This document shows positions 15,292 to 23,461 of a DNA stretch of 24,399 nucleotides, piece by piece. A program made the translations under genes and the position numbers. Numbering within the stretch: the first letter of the stretch is position 1; each line of letters starts with the position of its first letter. The stretch covers positions 1 through 24,399 of the forward strand of contig URIY01000026.1 of assembly GCA_900547995.1 (NCBI GenBank), in the 5' to 3' direction. This DNA is from an uncultured Mycoplasmatota bacterium (GTDB lineage: Bacteria; Bacillota_I; Bacilli_A; RF39; UBA660). Under the pieces are notes generated by a model that had not been told where the DNA came from, made no database searches, and was given only the letters and a program-made list of their open reading frames with translations.

Positions 15292-15339
15292 CCACTTTGC
15301 ACCACTTTGTTCCACCTTACACCATCATTTTACCACTAG
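15292..15339 (-). promoter_or_regulatory. MraZ operator: array of 10-bp-spaced boxes
   Basis: Minus strand AAAGTGG at 15292-15298 and 15302-15308, AAGGTGG at 15312-15318, AATGATGG ending at 15322, and CTAGTGG at 15333-15339. The TGG cores are spaced 10, 10, 10 and 11 bases. This matches the AAAGTG(T/G)-type boxes reported for MraZ in Mollicutes. Three boxes lie downstream of the predicted transcription start. Confidence 0.8.
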
Positions 15340-15355
15340 GACCACCAAAAGTAAA
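15327..15355 (-). promoter_or_regulatory. Putative promoter of the mraZ operon
   Basis: Minus strand TTTACT (15350-15355), 17-nt spacer, TAAAAT (15327-15332). The -10 box is interleaved with the two most distal MraZ boxes. It lies just after the terminator of the upstream micro-protein genes. Confidence 0.5.
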
Positions 15356-15379
15356 TAATTTATGACTATTTTTATAAAT

Positions 15380-15406
15380 AAAAGAAAAAGGAAGGTTATT
15401 CCCTCC
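15380..15406 (-). terminator. Terminator of the YjcZ-like micro-protein unit
   Basis: On the minus-strand RNA GGAGGG pairs with CCUUCC (15401-15406 with 15390-15395) through one G-U pair around a 5-nt loop, followed by UUUUUC. The wobble pair works only in this direction, so the terminator is strand-specific. It separates the micro-protein genes from the mraZ promoter. Confidence 0.75.
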
Positions 15407-15540
15407 TAGTAATAGTAATTATTTCGAACTGCTGAACCTAGTATGATAGCAAGTAAGATATATAATACAATTATAATAATGTAGTTAGTACCAGTTCCTG
15501 TACTTGCACCAGTTCCACAGTTATTTGATTGACAAGACAT
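15406..15540 (-). CDS. 44-aa membrane micro-protein, YjcZ-like
   Basis: 44 aa: a short Cys/Gly/Thr-rich start (MSCQSNNCGTG), one TM helix (about 19-37) and a tyrosine-rich end (NNYYY). AGGAGG stands 7 nt before the ATG. It resembles the tiny TM proteins of the YjcZ/sporulation class found in Bacilli, but less closely than its neighbour at 15567-15650, which lies 26 nt upstream in the same unit. The good ribosome binding site, the following terminator and the paired arrangement make it a real gene. Function unknown; a role in the spore coat or membrane is inference from relatives. Confidence 0.7.
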   Translation of the reverse strand: MSCQSNNCGTGASTGTGTNYIIIIVLYILLAIILGSAVRNNYYY

Positions 15541-15566
15541 GGATTTTACCTCCTATTCCATATGGC

Positions 15567-15650
15567 TTAAATATAAGCTCCAAGTATGATTATTAAAAGA
15601 ATAAATAATACTAAAACGATTGCAGCTCCAGATACACCTGAATTACACAT
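15567..15650 (-). CDS. 27-aa YjcZ-family membrane micro-protein
   Basis: 27 aa, with the TM core AAIVLVLFILLIIILGAY, which closely follows the pattern of YjcZ/tiny-TM proteins in spore-forming Bacilli (hydrophobic helix ending in Gly-Ala-Tyr). AAGGAGG lies 10 nt before the ATG. A promoter is at 15685-15713. In Bacillus several members are made during sporulation or are linked to spore coat assembly; here the role is unknown. It is the first gene of a two-gene unit divergent from prsA. Confidence 0.75.
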   Translation of the reverse strand: MCNSGVSGAAIVLVLFILLIIILGAYI

Positions 15651-15684
15651 AATTTCATACCTCCTTTTTTTCTCTTTTCACGTT

Positions 15685-15713
15685 ATTTTATGAAAATTTT
15701 AAATAAGTGTGAA
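15685..15713 (-). promoter_or_regulatory. Promoter of the micro-protein unit
   Basis: Minus strand TTCACA (15708-15713), 17-nt spacer, TAAAAT (15685-15690), a good sigma-A match. The -10 region also reads CATAAAATA, which fits the CATAnnnTA -10 used by mother-cell sporulation sigma factors, with an AC about 16 nt upstream. Sequence alone does not decide between them. Confidence 0.6.
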
Positions 15714-15730
15714 TACTTATAACTAAATTA

Positions 15731-15759
15731 TTGTATTTTTTGCTTATTTTTGGTATTAT
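15731..15759 (+). promoter_or_regulatory. Promoter of prsA
   Basis: TTGTAT (15731-15736), 17-nt spacer, TATTAT (15754-15759) preceded by TGG (extended -10). It leaves a leader of about 45 nt before the prsA start. Confidence 0.75.
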
Positions 15760-15809
15760 ATCCTTGTACAGTTAGAGGAGAATGTGCAATTAAAGAAAGG
15801 AAAGATAAC

Positions 15810-16778
15810 ATGAAAAAGAAACTATTAGTTGTACTTGGTGCTTGCCTACTTACAGTAACTGGATGTGGTAAAGTTCCTAAACTTGAAAATGGACAAGAAG
15901 TTGTTGCTTCAATTGACGGATTTAATTTAACAGCAGAGGATTTATATGAGGAATTAAAAGATGCAAACGGAGTTAATATTATAATTAATAAGATTGATGA
16001 ATATATCGCTGATAAAGAAATCAAGGACTCTAAAGAAGCTGAAGAATATGCTAAAAAACAAATTAAATCTTTAAAAACTCAATATGAAATGTATAATATG
16101 GATTTCAGTGCTGCTTTAAAAAGTAATGGATATGCAAATGAAGATGAACTTGCTAAAGAAATTGCTTTAAGTTATAAAAAAGATGAAGTAGTAAAAAAAT
16201 ATTTAGAGAGCAAATTAACTGATGAAGAAATTAATGAATATTATAATTCAGAAATATTTGGTGAAATGACTGTTAGACATATTCTTATAAAACCATCAAC
16301 TACTGATGATATGTCTGATGAAGATAAAAAGAAAGCTGAAGAAGAAGCTTTAAATAAAGCAAAAGAATTAATTAAAAAATTAGATGATGGTGAAGATTTT
16401 GCTACACTTGCTAAAGATAATTCTGCTGATGAAGGTACTGCTTCTGAAGGTGGTTTATTTGCTAACTTTACAAAGCAAGGCGTTGTAAGTGAATTCTTTG
16501 ATGCAGCTTATGCTTTAAAAGATAATGAATATACTAAGGAACCAGTAAAAACTACTTATGGATATCACATTATATTAAAAATAAGTCAAAATGAGAAACC
16601 ATCTTTAGATACCGTAAAAGATGATATAAAAGATACACTTGTTACTAACAAATTAGATAGTGATAAAAAATTAAGCGTTACTGCATGGGATGAAATTAGA
16701 TCAAAATACAATATGTCAATTAATGATGATAAATTAAAAAGCAACTATACAACTATTATTGATTCATACAAAAAATAA
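15810..16778 (+). CDS. prsA: PrsA-like peptidyl-prolyl isomerase lipoprotein
   Basis: 322 aa. A lipoprotein signal peptide ends in the lipobox VTGC with Cys19 as the lipidated residue, so the mature protein sits on the outer face of the membrane. Residues 30-150 form a helical chaperone-like region, followed by a parvulin (PpiC) domain at about 153-260, opening with MTVRHILI and containing SEGGLFANF and TTYGYHIILK. PrsA proteins help secreted enzymes and penicillin-binding proteins to fold, which suits the neighbouring PBP genes. The start is the ATG at 15810 after AAAGAAAGGAAAG; a longer frame upstream lacks a signal peptide at its start. It is monocistronic, and its stop codon lies in the 5' arm of the terminator. 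Confidence 0.93.
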   Translation: MKKKLLVVLGACLLTVTGCGKVPKLENGQEVVASIDGFNLTAEDLYEELKDANGVNIIINKIDEYIADKEIKDSKEAEEYAKKQIKSLKTQYEMYNMDFSAALKSNGYANEDELAKEIALSYKKDEVVKKYLESKLTDEEINEYYNSEIFGEMTVRHILIKPSTTDDMSDEDKKKAEEEALNKAKELIKKLDDGEDFATLAKDNSADEGTASEGGLFANFTKQGVVSEFFDAAYALKDNEYTKEPVKTTYGYHIILKISQNEKPSLDTVKDDIKDTLVTNKLDSDKKLSVTAWDEIRSKYNMSINDDKLKSNYTTIIDSYKK

Positions 16779-16803
16779 TCAGGTTTAATCCTGATTATTT
16801 TTT
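16770..16803. terminator. Bidirectional terminator shared by prsA and the glycan operon
   Basis: A 14-bp perfect stem (16770-16783 with 16790-16803; inner part CAGG/CCTG, outer part A/T runs) with a 6-nt loop. The prsA stop codon (16776-16778) is in one arm, and the stop codon of the convergent gene (16785-16787) is in the loop. A/T runs on both sides allow it to act in both directions. Confidence 0.9.
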
Positions 16804-18299
16804 ATTAATACTACACTATCTTTGTGATAAAATCTTTCAACAGATAAGTTTTGCCAATGTATACTATCTTCTGTTATATCACTAAAGAATAATAAATATG
16901 GTTTAACTGTATGCTCTTTTACAGTTATATTTTTATCATCACTTAAATATTTTTCTAATCTTTCTAAATATTCATTATAATAAATACTTGCTTCTCCACT
17001 TTTTAATGAATTATAAGCCTTATAACTAATAAAAGTTTCTTTATTTGAAAAAGTATTTACAAATAAAAGAATCCCTAAAATTAATATTGGCACATTATTG
17101 TTTATAGAAAATCTTTTACTTAAACTACTTTCACACTTTTTATCAATTACACTACATTTAAACCAATTAATATAATACATAAGATTAAATAAAAGTATTA
17201 GGTAATAACTATAGTGAATTATATTTCTAAGTCTTCCCTCACCTATATTAGACATGGCATATAAAGGTGGTGTGAATTGAGCGGCAAAAAGACATATAGA
17301 AATAAAACTAAATAATAGTGGATGTTTATTAAAACCATTTATATATTTTAAATTAGGATATATTATAAAGCCTATAATAATAAAACAGATAATAGTAAAA
17401 AGATTAGTCCATTCATTAAAATAATAGGCTGCATATTTAAATGATTTTATAATGGCTAAAATAGCACTTGTCCCTTCTACCATGCTTGCTCTTGCATTAT
17501 TACCTGGAGCAAGGGCATTTACCATAAAACAAATTAAATATAATAGAAATAAGGAAAGAATATACTTATAGTTCTTATTTTTTTCAAAAAATAAATATAA
17601 TGTTCCTAAGAATAATATTATTAAGTTAATCAAACAAGTTGTGTAATTACTTCCAGCAATAATAATACTAAGAATTGATAAAATAATCATATATAATACT
17701 TTTCGTTTAGTCTTAAATAAAGATAAAATAAGGCCAAAATAAATTAATGATAAACTATAAAAGAAAGTATAATAAACAGAACCATTCCACCAATAAAAGG
17801 CCTCTACTGGTGATGATGAAAATTCAATTCCTAAAAAACATATTATACTTGCAACTATGATATAAGACCATTTATCAATATTTAAATATTTTACAAGTAA
17901 AACATATAAAAAATAAAAGGTTGATATAAGAAAACTAAATAGTAAAATACATGTTCCTAAATTTCTAAATCCAAAATGAACAGGATTTAAAGACATTAAA
18001 AAGGTTGCACTATAAGTTCCTTGCCATGTATTATAGAAATTTTTTGATGTTTGAAAACCAGATCCAATCGTTTTAAAAACATTATGTGTATCGTTCCAAG
18101 TATTAAAAGTTATAATTCCATAATCATAATCATCAGCAACAGGATGATTATACTTGGCAATCTTAATTAAAGGAATAATAGAAATAATAAGAATTATAAG
18201 GGAAATTATAGCAAGTATCATTTTTGGAAGCTTAATATATTTGCATACCTTATCATACATATTACTACTTGTCTTTAATATAATATTATTTTCTTTCAT
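16785..18299 (-). CDS. Polytopic membrane protein, DUF6056/GT-C-like
   Basis: 504 aa with about eleven hydrophobic segments from residue 24 onward. The first external loop begins HPVADDYDYG (Asp56-Asp57), and a later motif is ALAPGNNAR; both are typical of DUF6056-type proteins. The early acidic pair in the first loop is a hallmark of GT-C glycosyltransferases, which use polyprenyl-phosphate sugars outside the membrane. It overlaps the GtrB-like gene by 14 nt (18286-18299), so the two are translationally linked and probably work together: one makes the lipid-linked sugar, the other transfers it. The C-terminal ~75 residues look like an extracytoplasmic tail. The acceptor, perhaps a wall polymer exported by the same operon, is inference. 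It is the last gene of the operon. Confidence 0.7.
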   Translation of the reverse strand: MKENNIILKTSSNMYDKVCKYIKLPKMILAIISLIILIISIIPLIKIAKYNHPVADDYDYGIITFNTWNDTHNVFKTIGSGFQTSKNFYNTWQGTYSATFLMSLNPVHFGFRNLGTCILLFSFLISTFYFLYVLLVKYLNIDKWSYIIVASIICFLGIEFSSSPVEAFYWWNGSVYYTFFYSLSLIYFGLILSLFKTKRKVLYMIILSILSIIIAGSNYTTCLINLIILFLGTLYLFFEKNKNYKYILSLFLLYLICFMVNALAPGNNARASMVEGTSAILAIIKSFKYAAYYFNEWTNLFTIICFIIIGFIIYPNLKYINGFNKHPLLFSFISICLFAAQFTPPLYAMSNIGEGRLRNIIHYSYYLILLFNLMYYINWFKCSVIDKKCESSLSKRFSINNNVPILILGILLFVNTFSNKETFISYKAYNSLKSGEASIYYNEYLERLEKYLSDDKNITVKEHTVKPYLLFFSDITEDSIHWQNLSVERFYHKDSVVLIKNNQD

Positions 18300-19251
18300 G
18301 TTTTTCCTTCTCCATTAAATTATCGGCAATAATATATCTTGGTCTCTTTTTTGTTTCATTATATATTTTACCTATATATTGTCCAATTATTCCAAGTGAT
18401 AACATCTGAATACCAGCAACCATCCAAATAGAACATATAATGAAAGTCCATCCACTAACGGTATTGCCTAATAGTTTTACAATAATAGAATAAAGCATAA
18501 TAATTAAACTTAAACCAAATATAATAATTCCCATATTTAAAACAAGCTTTATAGGTTTAATACTAAATGATGTAATTCCATCCCATGCAAAAGAAAGCAT
18601 TTTTTTAAGTGGATATTTTGATTTTCCGGCTACTCTTTCTTTTCTTTCGTAATAAACATTAGATGACTTAAAGCCAATTAATGGAAAAATACCTCTTAAA
18701 AATAAATTTACCTCTTCAAATGATTCTAAATTATTTAATACCCTCTTACTAGTCAAACGATAATCAGCATGATTATAAATGATACGGGCACCCATAAATT
18801 GCATAAATTTATAAAACATTTCTGCTGTTTTTCTTTTAAAGAAAGTATCTTTCTTTCGACTGCTCCTTACACCATATACAATTTCTGAGCCATTATTATA
18901 CTCTTCTATCATTTTATCAATCGCATCTATATCATCTTGCAAATCGGCATCCATACTAATTACGATATCTGCGTACTCTTTAGCTGTCATTAATCCTGCT
19001 AAAAGAGCATTTTGATGTCCCTTATTACATGATAAATTGATACCAGTAAAATAATCCTTTTTACTAAATTCCTTTATTAAATCCCAAGTTTTATCTTTTG
19101 ATCCATCATTAACATACATTACCTTACTTTTATTTGATATCATTTTTTTATCAATTAAATTCTTCATTTTCAATGATAGTTTTTCTGTTGTAATAGGAAG
19201 CATTTCTTCCTCATTGTAACATGGAATTACTATATATAATATATTCTTCAT
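18286..19251 (-). CDS. GtrB-like polyprenyl-phosphate glycosyltransferase
   Basis: 321 aa: a GT2 catalytic domain (1-225) and two TM helices (about 232-258 and 266-292). Motifs: IPCYNEEEML (9-18), VNDGSKDKTW (47-56), DADLQDD (101-107) and the membrane-proximal GKSKYPLKKM; the end GQYIGKIYNETKKRPRY is typical of the GtrB/DPM1-type family. Such enzymes move a sugar from its nucleotide to undecaprenyl phosphate at the cytoplasmic face. The stop codon of the preceding gene is inside its ribosome binding region (GTGAGGTAG), and it overlaps the following gene by 14 nt. The sugar cannot be read from sequence. Confidence 0.9.
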   Translation of the reverse strand: MKNILYIVIPCYNEEEMLPITTEKLSLKMKNLIDKKMISNKSKVMYVNDGSKDKTWDLIKEFSKKDYFTGINLSCNKGHQNALLAGLMTAKEYADIVISMDADLQDDIDAIDKMIEEYNNGSEIVYGVRSSRKKDTFFKRKTAEMFYKFMQFMGARIIYNHADYRLTSKRVLNNLESFEEVNLFLRGIFPLIGFKSSNVYYERKERVAGKSKYPLKKMLSFAWDGITSFSIKPIKLVLNMGIIIFGLSLIIMLYSIIVKLLGNTVSGWTFIICSIWMVAGIQMLSLGIIGQYIGKIYNETKKRPRYIIADNLMEKEKHERK

Positions 19252-19255
19252 AAAT

Positions 19256-21619
19256 CTACCTCACAATACCTTTAATCAATCCAACTAAACATTTAATAAA
19301 ATTAATAATAATATTTAATAATTCTTTTAAAGTTCTAACAAAATTTTTTATAAACTTAATAATAGATGCTTCTAAATTACTTGCCTGATATCCAATTTTT
19401 AATTTATAGAAAAATTTATCTGTACTATATTTAAACATATATAATTTACGATGTTTCTTTTTAAATTCTTCAGAAATACCACCATATACCGCTTTTGTAT
19501 ATTCTAACTTACTCCACGAACTCTCTTCTTTACATGACATAAAATATAAATTAATATAGTCTTTTAATAAATTTTTACTATCAATATTACTTGCCATTTT
19601 TACAATATTTTGATTTGGTGTCTTAATAACACTATCTATTTCTTTTTCAAAATTTTTAATCATATTATCAATTGTAAAACCATTTATAATTTTCTTTCGG
19701 CAAGATACTTTATATTTATCTAAATTATTTAATATTCTATTTATAGAAGAAACATATATATCTATTTCTTCATCTAAATAATTTGTAAAATGAATATCTT
19801 CTTCCTTTTGCATAAGTGGTACGATGGCACCAACCGTATCATCGATAAGTTCACTTTGTCCACCAACATCACTCGATACAACAGGAACACCCATGGAAAG
19901 AGATTCATATGATGTTAAAGCTAGGCCTTCTTTAAGGGAACAATTTACGGTAATATCACATATACTATAAATTTCAGATGGATTATTACATTTTCCTAAA
20001 AAACTAATACTATCTGTTATTTTAAACTTACGGGCAAGGGTTTTCATTTGCTTTAAAAGTGGTCCATCACCTGCAATAATAAAATGTAAATTATTATTTT
20101 GTTCTAATAATCTTTTCATTATATGAACAAATAATAATGGACGTTTTTGATAATCTATTCGGCATATAAAACCTATTATGTTTTTATTTTTAGGGATTTT
20201 ATATTTTATAAGTAATTCTTTTTTATCGTAGTTGTTTGCATCAAATTTTTTTTCATCAACACCAATATAAATAGTATCAGTTTTCTTTTTATCTATACCA
20301 AACATTTCATTCATGAGCAACTGACTTTTTTTATTACAAAAATATGTTTTATCAATAAATTCATTTACAGCACTTGAATCTCTTGAATATCCACCATTTC
20401 TGTTATACCACTCTTCCATATGGATATAATCAATAATTGGAATAGTTGGATAACAAGCCTTTATATATGGAATTGATGCGTATCCATATGAGCTATTGCT
20501 TACTAAAACTAAATCTATTTTTCTTGAATCAATAATGTAATTAATAAAGCCATTCCAGTATTTTTCATCTATAAAGGTACTTAAATCAAATACTTCATAA
20601 GCCTCTTTTTCAAAGAAAACTCTCCACTGATAAATAGTTGGAATAGTTGTAATAATAGTAACCTCATATTTATTTTTATCAAGTAATTTCAAAACATCTA
20701 AATTAAATTTATCAGCACCACCCATAACCATCCAAGGTATAATAAATAAAAGTTTCTTTTTGTCTTTATTTTGAACATTTGGGGTAATAACACTATCAGG
20801 CATATCCATAATTCCATCCCAATTATAATTTTGAACTGGGTACTGTTTTGCCTCTACATAATTAGTGACTTCTTTAGATAACTTTTTTATTAGGTTAATG
20901 GCTCTTTTTCTATTCTTCTTTTTGGCTTTAGATAATTCTCCAGCATCACTTCTGCGATACCAAAAGCCAAAATAATTTACATGTAATGGTTTATAACCTT
21001 TCTTTAGTAAATTAAGCCATAACATCCAATCTTCAAACACTGCTTTTTCACGTGTAAAAGCTTTTTCTTCTTTCAACAATACATCTTTTTTAATCATTGC
21101 CGTAGAAACAAATAGATTTTCTTTTTTCATAATATCAATATTAAAAGATCTTTGCCATAAATATTCTTGCCCCTCAAAACCAACTGAATCAGTATAAGCA
21201 AAGGCATAATCCGGATTAGTCTCAAGTGATAAATAAAGAGTTTCCAAATATGTTTTATTAATTAAATCATCACAATCCAAATAAACTACGTATCTACTTG
21301 TACTAGAACATTTATTTAAACCATATTTCTTACTTGCTGACAAACCCTCATTTTTTTTATGATATAAAGAAATACGATCATCCATTTTTTCCACTTTATC
21401 AAGTAATGCAAGTGTTTCTTTACTTGTAGAACCATCATCAATAATAATAAATTCATAATATGGATAAGTTTGGTTTAAAACACTATTTACAGTTTGTAAA
21501 AAAATATCTTTTCCATTATAAACACACGTTATTATGGATATAACAGGATCCTTTTTTTCATACTTATAATTATTTTCTATACTTTTACCAGGCTCTAATT
21601 TGAAATCAAAATTATGCAT
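19256..21619 (-). CDS. Two-domain glycosyltransferase, GT2 fused to GT4
   Basis: 787 aa, cytoplasmic or membrane-associated. The N-terminal GT2 domain (about 26-250) shows ISIITCVYNG, IIDDGST (59-65), the DxD-like LDCDD (114-118) and the acceptor motif FEDWMLW (195-201). A linker leads to a GT-B fold GT4 domain (about 288-660) with MVMGGADKF, GFICRIDYQKRP, IAGDGPL and the EX7E pair Glu564/Glu572 in KEGLALTSYESLSMG. The last ~80 residues form an amphipathic, lysine-rich helix region that may bind the membrane. Two active sites in one chain suggest that it adds two different sugars, or builds an alternating repeat, on a lipid-linked glycan. AGGTGAT precedes the ATG, 21 nt after the upstream gene. 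Confidence 0.9.
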   Translation of the reverse strand: MHNFDFKLEPGKSIENNYKYEKKDPVISIITCVYNGKDIFLQTVNSVLNQTYPYYEFIIIDDGSTSKETLALLDKVEKMDDRISLYHKKNEGLSASKKYGLNKCSSTSRYVVYLDCDDLINKTYLETLYLSLETNPDYAFAYTDSVGFEGQEYLWQRSFNIDIMKKENLFVSTAMIKKDVLLKEEKAFTREKAVFEDWMLWLNLLKKGYKPLHVNYFGFWYRRSDAGELSKAKKKNRKRAINLIKKLSKEVTNYVEAKQYPVQNYNWDGIMDMPDSVITPNVQNKDKKKLLFIIPWMVMGGADKFNLDVLKLLDKNKYEVTIITTIPTIYQWRVFFEKEAYEVFDLSTFIDEKYWNGFINYIIDSRKIDLVLVSNSSYGYASIPYIKACYPTIPIIDYIHMEEWYNRNGGYSRDSSAVNEFIDKTYFCNKKSQLLMNEMFGIDKKKTDTIYIGVDEKKFDANNYDKKELLIKYKIPKNKNIIGFICRIDYQKRPLLFVHIMKRLLEQNNNLHFIIAGDGPLLKQMKTLARKFKITDSISFLGKCNNPSEIYSICDITVNCSLKEGLALTSYESLSMGVPVVSSDVGGQSELIDDTVGAIVPLMQKEEDIHFTNYLDEEIDIYVSSINRILNNLDKYKVSCRKKIINGFTIDNMIKNFEKEIDSVIKTPNQNIVKMASNIDSKNLLKDYINLYFMSCKEESSWSKLEYTKAVYGGISEEFKKKHRKLYMFKYSTDKFFYKLKIGYQASNLEASIIKFIKNFVRTLKELLNIIINFIKCLVGLIKGIVR

Positions 21620-21640
21620 ATATAATCACCTATTCCTTTT

Positions 21641-22705
21641 TTATTCGTTATTTATTAATTCCTTTATTTTATTTAATATGTCATCATTATATCTTTTAGC
21701 GTCAAATTTCTTTTTTATAATAAATCCATGATCAAGAAATTCTTTCATAGCATTATATATATTATCATCAAAAATACCATATTCCCTATCAAGTTCTTTC
21801 CAGTCAGATACCTTAGTTGATATAATTGGGCAATTGAGCGTCATAGCCTCTAAAAAAACAACAGGGTAACCTTCATATTTAGATGATAATACCGTTGCAC
21901 TTGCTTTTTTAAAATATGGATAAGGATTTTCCTTACGACCTAAAAAAATAATATTATTGCCTAAATTATTTTTAGAAACAAAGTCTTTATACATCTTAGT
22001 ATCAGGACCATCACCTATTAAATATAACTTAAATTTATAACCTTCAAGAGTAAGTTTTTTAGTCGCATTAAATAGATTTATTAATTGTTTTTGTTTCTCA
22101 TCATGTCTTCCAATATTTACAAAGGTAATACCGTCAAACTTCTCATTGATTTCTTTATAGCTTAATTTATTTATCATATCATCATCAATCAAATTATTAC
22201 ATACTATTCCTTTTTCACTTATATTATTATAATGACTAGTAATACTTAACATATTTTCTTTTGATACATATACAAGTTTTTTAAATCTTTTTATCATAAC
22301 CGAGTCTAAAAATTCAGACATTTTCTTTGTATCATTGTTATATAAAACATAGTAATTAGCGTGTAAATAAAGACAATTATTAGAAGAAGCTGCAAGAGCA
22401 ATATGGGCTCCTGGTATAGAATATGTTGCAAAACTACAGGAAAAAGCATATTTATTTTTTATTTTTCTTGTGAATAATATTAATTTTAAACGATTATATA
22501 TTTTTCTAAAAATAGTAAATTTACTTGTCGATACTTTATATTCTATTACTTTAATATTTTTAGGTATTAGATTTAAAAATATTCCTTCCTTATGTTCTAA
22601 AACAAGTGTTATATCGTAATCATTTAATTTATTTAGTAAAGTAACTAAAGCCTTTTCAATACCACCAACATTTAAATCATATGCTGTAAATAATATCTTT
22701 TTCAT
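21641..22705 (-). CDS. GT4-family glycosyltransferase
   Basis: 354 aa, GT-B fold. The N-terminal Rossmann half opens with ILFTAYDLNVGGIEKALV, the usual acceptor-side loop of GT4 enzymes. The C-terminal half has VNIGRHDEKQKQ, LIGDGPD and the EX7E motif in SSKYEGYPVVFLEAM. It probably adds a sugar to the lipid-linked precursor of the polymer exported by the neighbouring ABC transporter. Its ATG overlaps the stop codon of the ATPase gene (ATGA at 22702-22705), a coupled arrangement that also shows that TGA is a stop here. Confidence 0.9.
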   Translation of the reverse strand: MKKILFTAYDLNVGGIEKALVTLLNKLNDYDITLVLEHKEGIFLNLIPKNIKVIEYKVSTSKFTIFRKIYNRLKLILFTRKIKNKYAFSCSFATYSIPGAHIALAASSNNCLYLHANYYVLYNNDTKKMSEFLDSVMIKRFKKLVYVSKENMLSITSHYNNISEKGIVCNNLIDDDMINKLSYKEINEKFDGITFVNIGRHDEKQKQLINLFNATKKLTLEGYKFKLYLIGDGPDTKMYKDFVSKNNLGNNIIFLGRKENPYPYFKKASATVLSSKYEGYPVVFLEAMTLNCPIISTKVSDWKELDREYGIFDDNIYNAMKEFLDHGFIIKKKFDAKRYNDDILNKIKELINNE

Positions 22706-23451
22706 TCTTCAAAATCTTTTCCCATTTGTTTTTTATAATATTCCTTGCATATCTTCTTCGCATCACCTATTTTAACAATTTCACCATGATCAAGCCAAAT
22801 TACTCTATTACATAATTCCATAATGGATTCAAGTGAATGGGATACATATAAAACTGTTGTCCCACCATTTATCATCTCCATCATTTTATTTTTACTCTTT
22901 TCTTGGAATTTTATGTCACCAACTGACAATATTTCATCGACAATTAATATTTCTGGATTTACAACGGTTGCGATAGAAAAAGCAAGTTTAGCCGTCATAC
23001 CAGATGAAAAATTCTTAACAGGCACATCTAAGAAATCTTTTAACTCTGAAAATTCAACTATTTCATTAAACTTTTCATTAATAAATTTCTTTGAATAACC
23101 AAGAACTGCACCATTTAAATATATATTCTCTCTTGCCGTTAATTCTTGATCAAAACCTGCTCCAAGTTCTATCATAGGTGAAATCGCACCATTTACAATA
23201 ACTTTACCAGTTGTTGGTTTCATAACGCCACTTACAACTTTTAATAATGTACTTTTCCCTGCTCCATTAGAACCTATTAATCCTATAACTTCACCAGGTT
23301 TTATATCAAAACTAATATTATTTAAAGCACTAAAATATTCTTTTTTTCTTTTATACTTTTTATTAAATAAAGAAATAAACAATAATTTTATAGAATAACC
23401 TTTATCTATTCCTAAATTAAATTTCATAGAAACATTTTTAACATGTATCAT
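22702..23451 (-). CDS. tagH: Polysaccharide/teichoic acid exporter, ATP-binding protein
   Basis: 249 aa. ABC ATPase with Walker A GSNGAGKS (60-67), signature FSSGM (148-152), Walker B ILIVDE (168-173) and the switch His205 in YVSHS. The segment ELGAGFDQELTARENIYLNG is typical of the TagH/Wzt/RfbB branch that drives export of wall polymers and O-antigens. The C-terminal extension is very short, so it lacks the carbohydrate-binding domain of some Wzt proteins and the SH3-like tail of Bacillus TagH. GGAGG precedes the start, and the gap to the permease gene is 10 nt. The name tagH is by analogy; the polymer may not be a teichoic acid. Confidence 0.9.
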   Translation of the reverse strand: MIHVKNVSMKFNLGIDKGYSIKLLFISLFNKKYKRKKEYFSALNNISFDIKPGEVIGLIGSNGAGKSTLLKVVSGVMKPTTGKVIVNGAISPMIELGAGFDQELTARENIYLNGAVLGYSKKFINEKFNEIVEFSELKDFLDVPVKNFSSGMTAKLAFSIATVVNPEILIVDEILSVGDIKFQEKSKNKMMEMINGGTTVLYVSHSLESIMELCNRVIWLDHGEIVKIGDAKKICKEYYKKQMGKDFEE

Positions 23452-23461
23452 ATAATACCTC

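Noticed and set aside
15782..15793. A three-codon reading frame (Met-Cys-Asn) in the prsA leader, after GAGGAG
   Set aside because: Only 1-3 nt separate the purine-rich site from the ATG, too short for initiation, and such tiny frames arise by chance.
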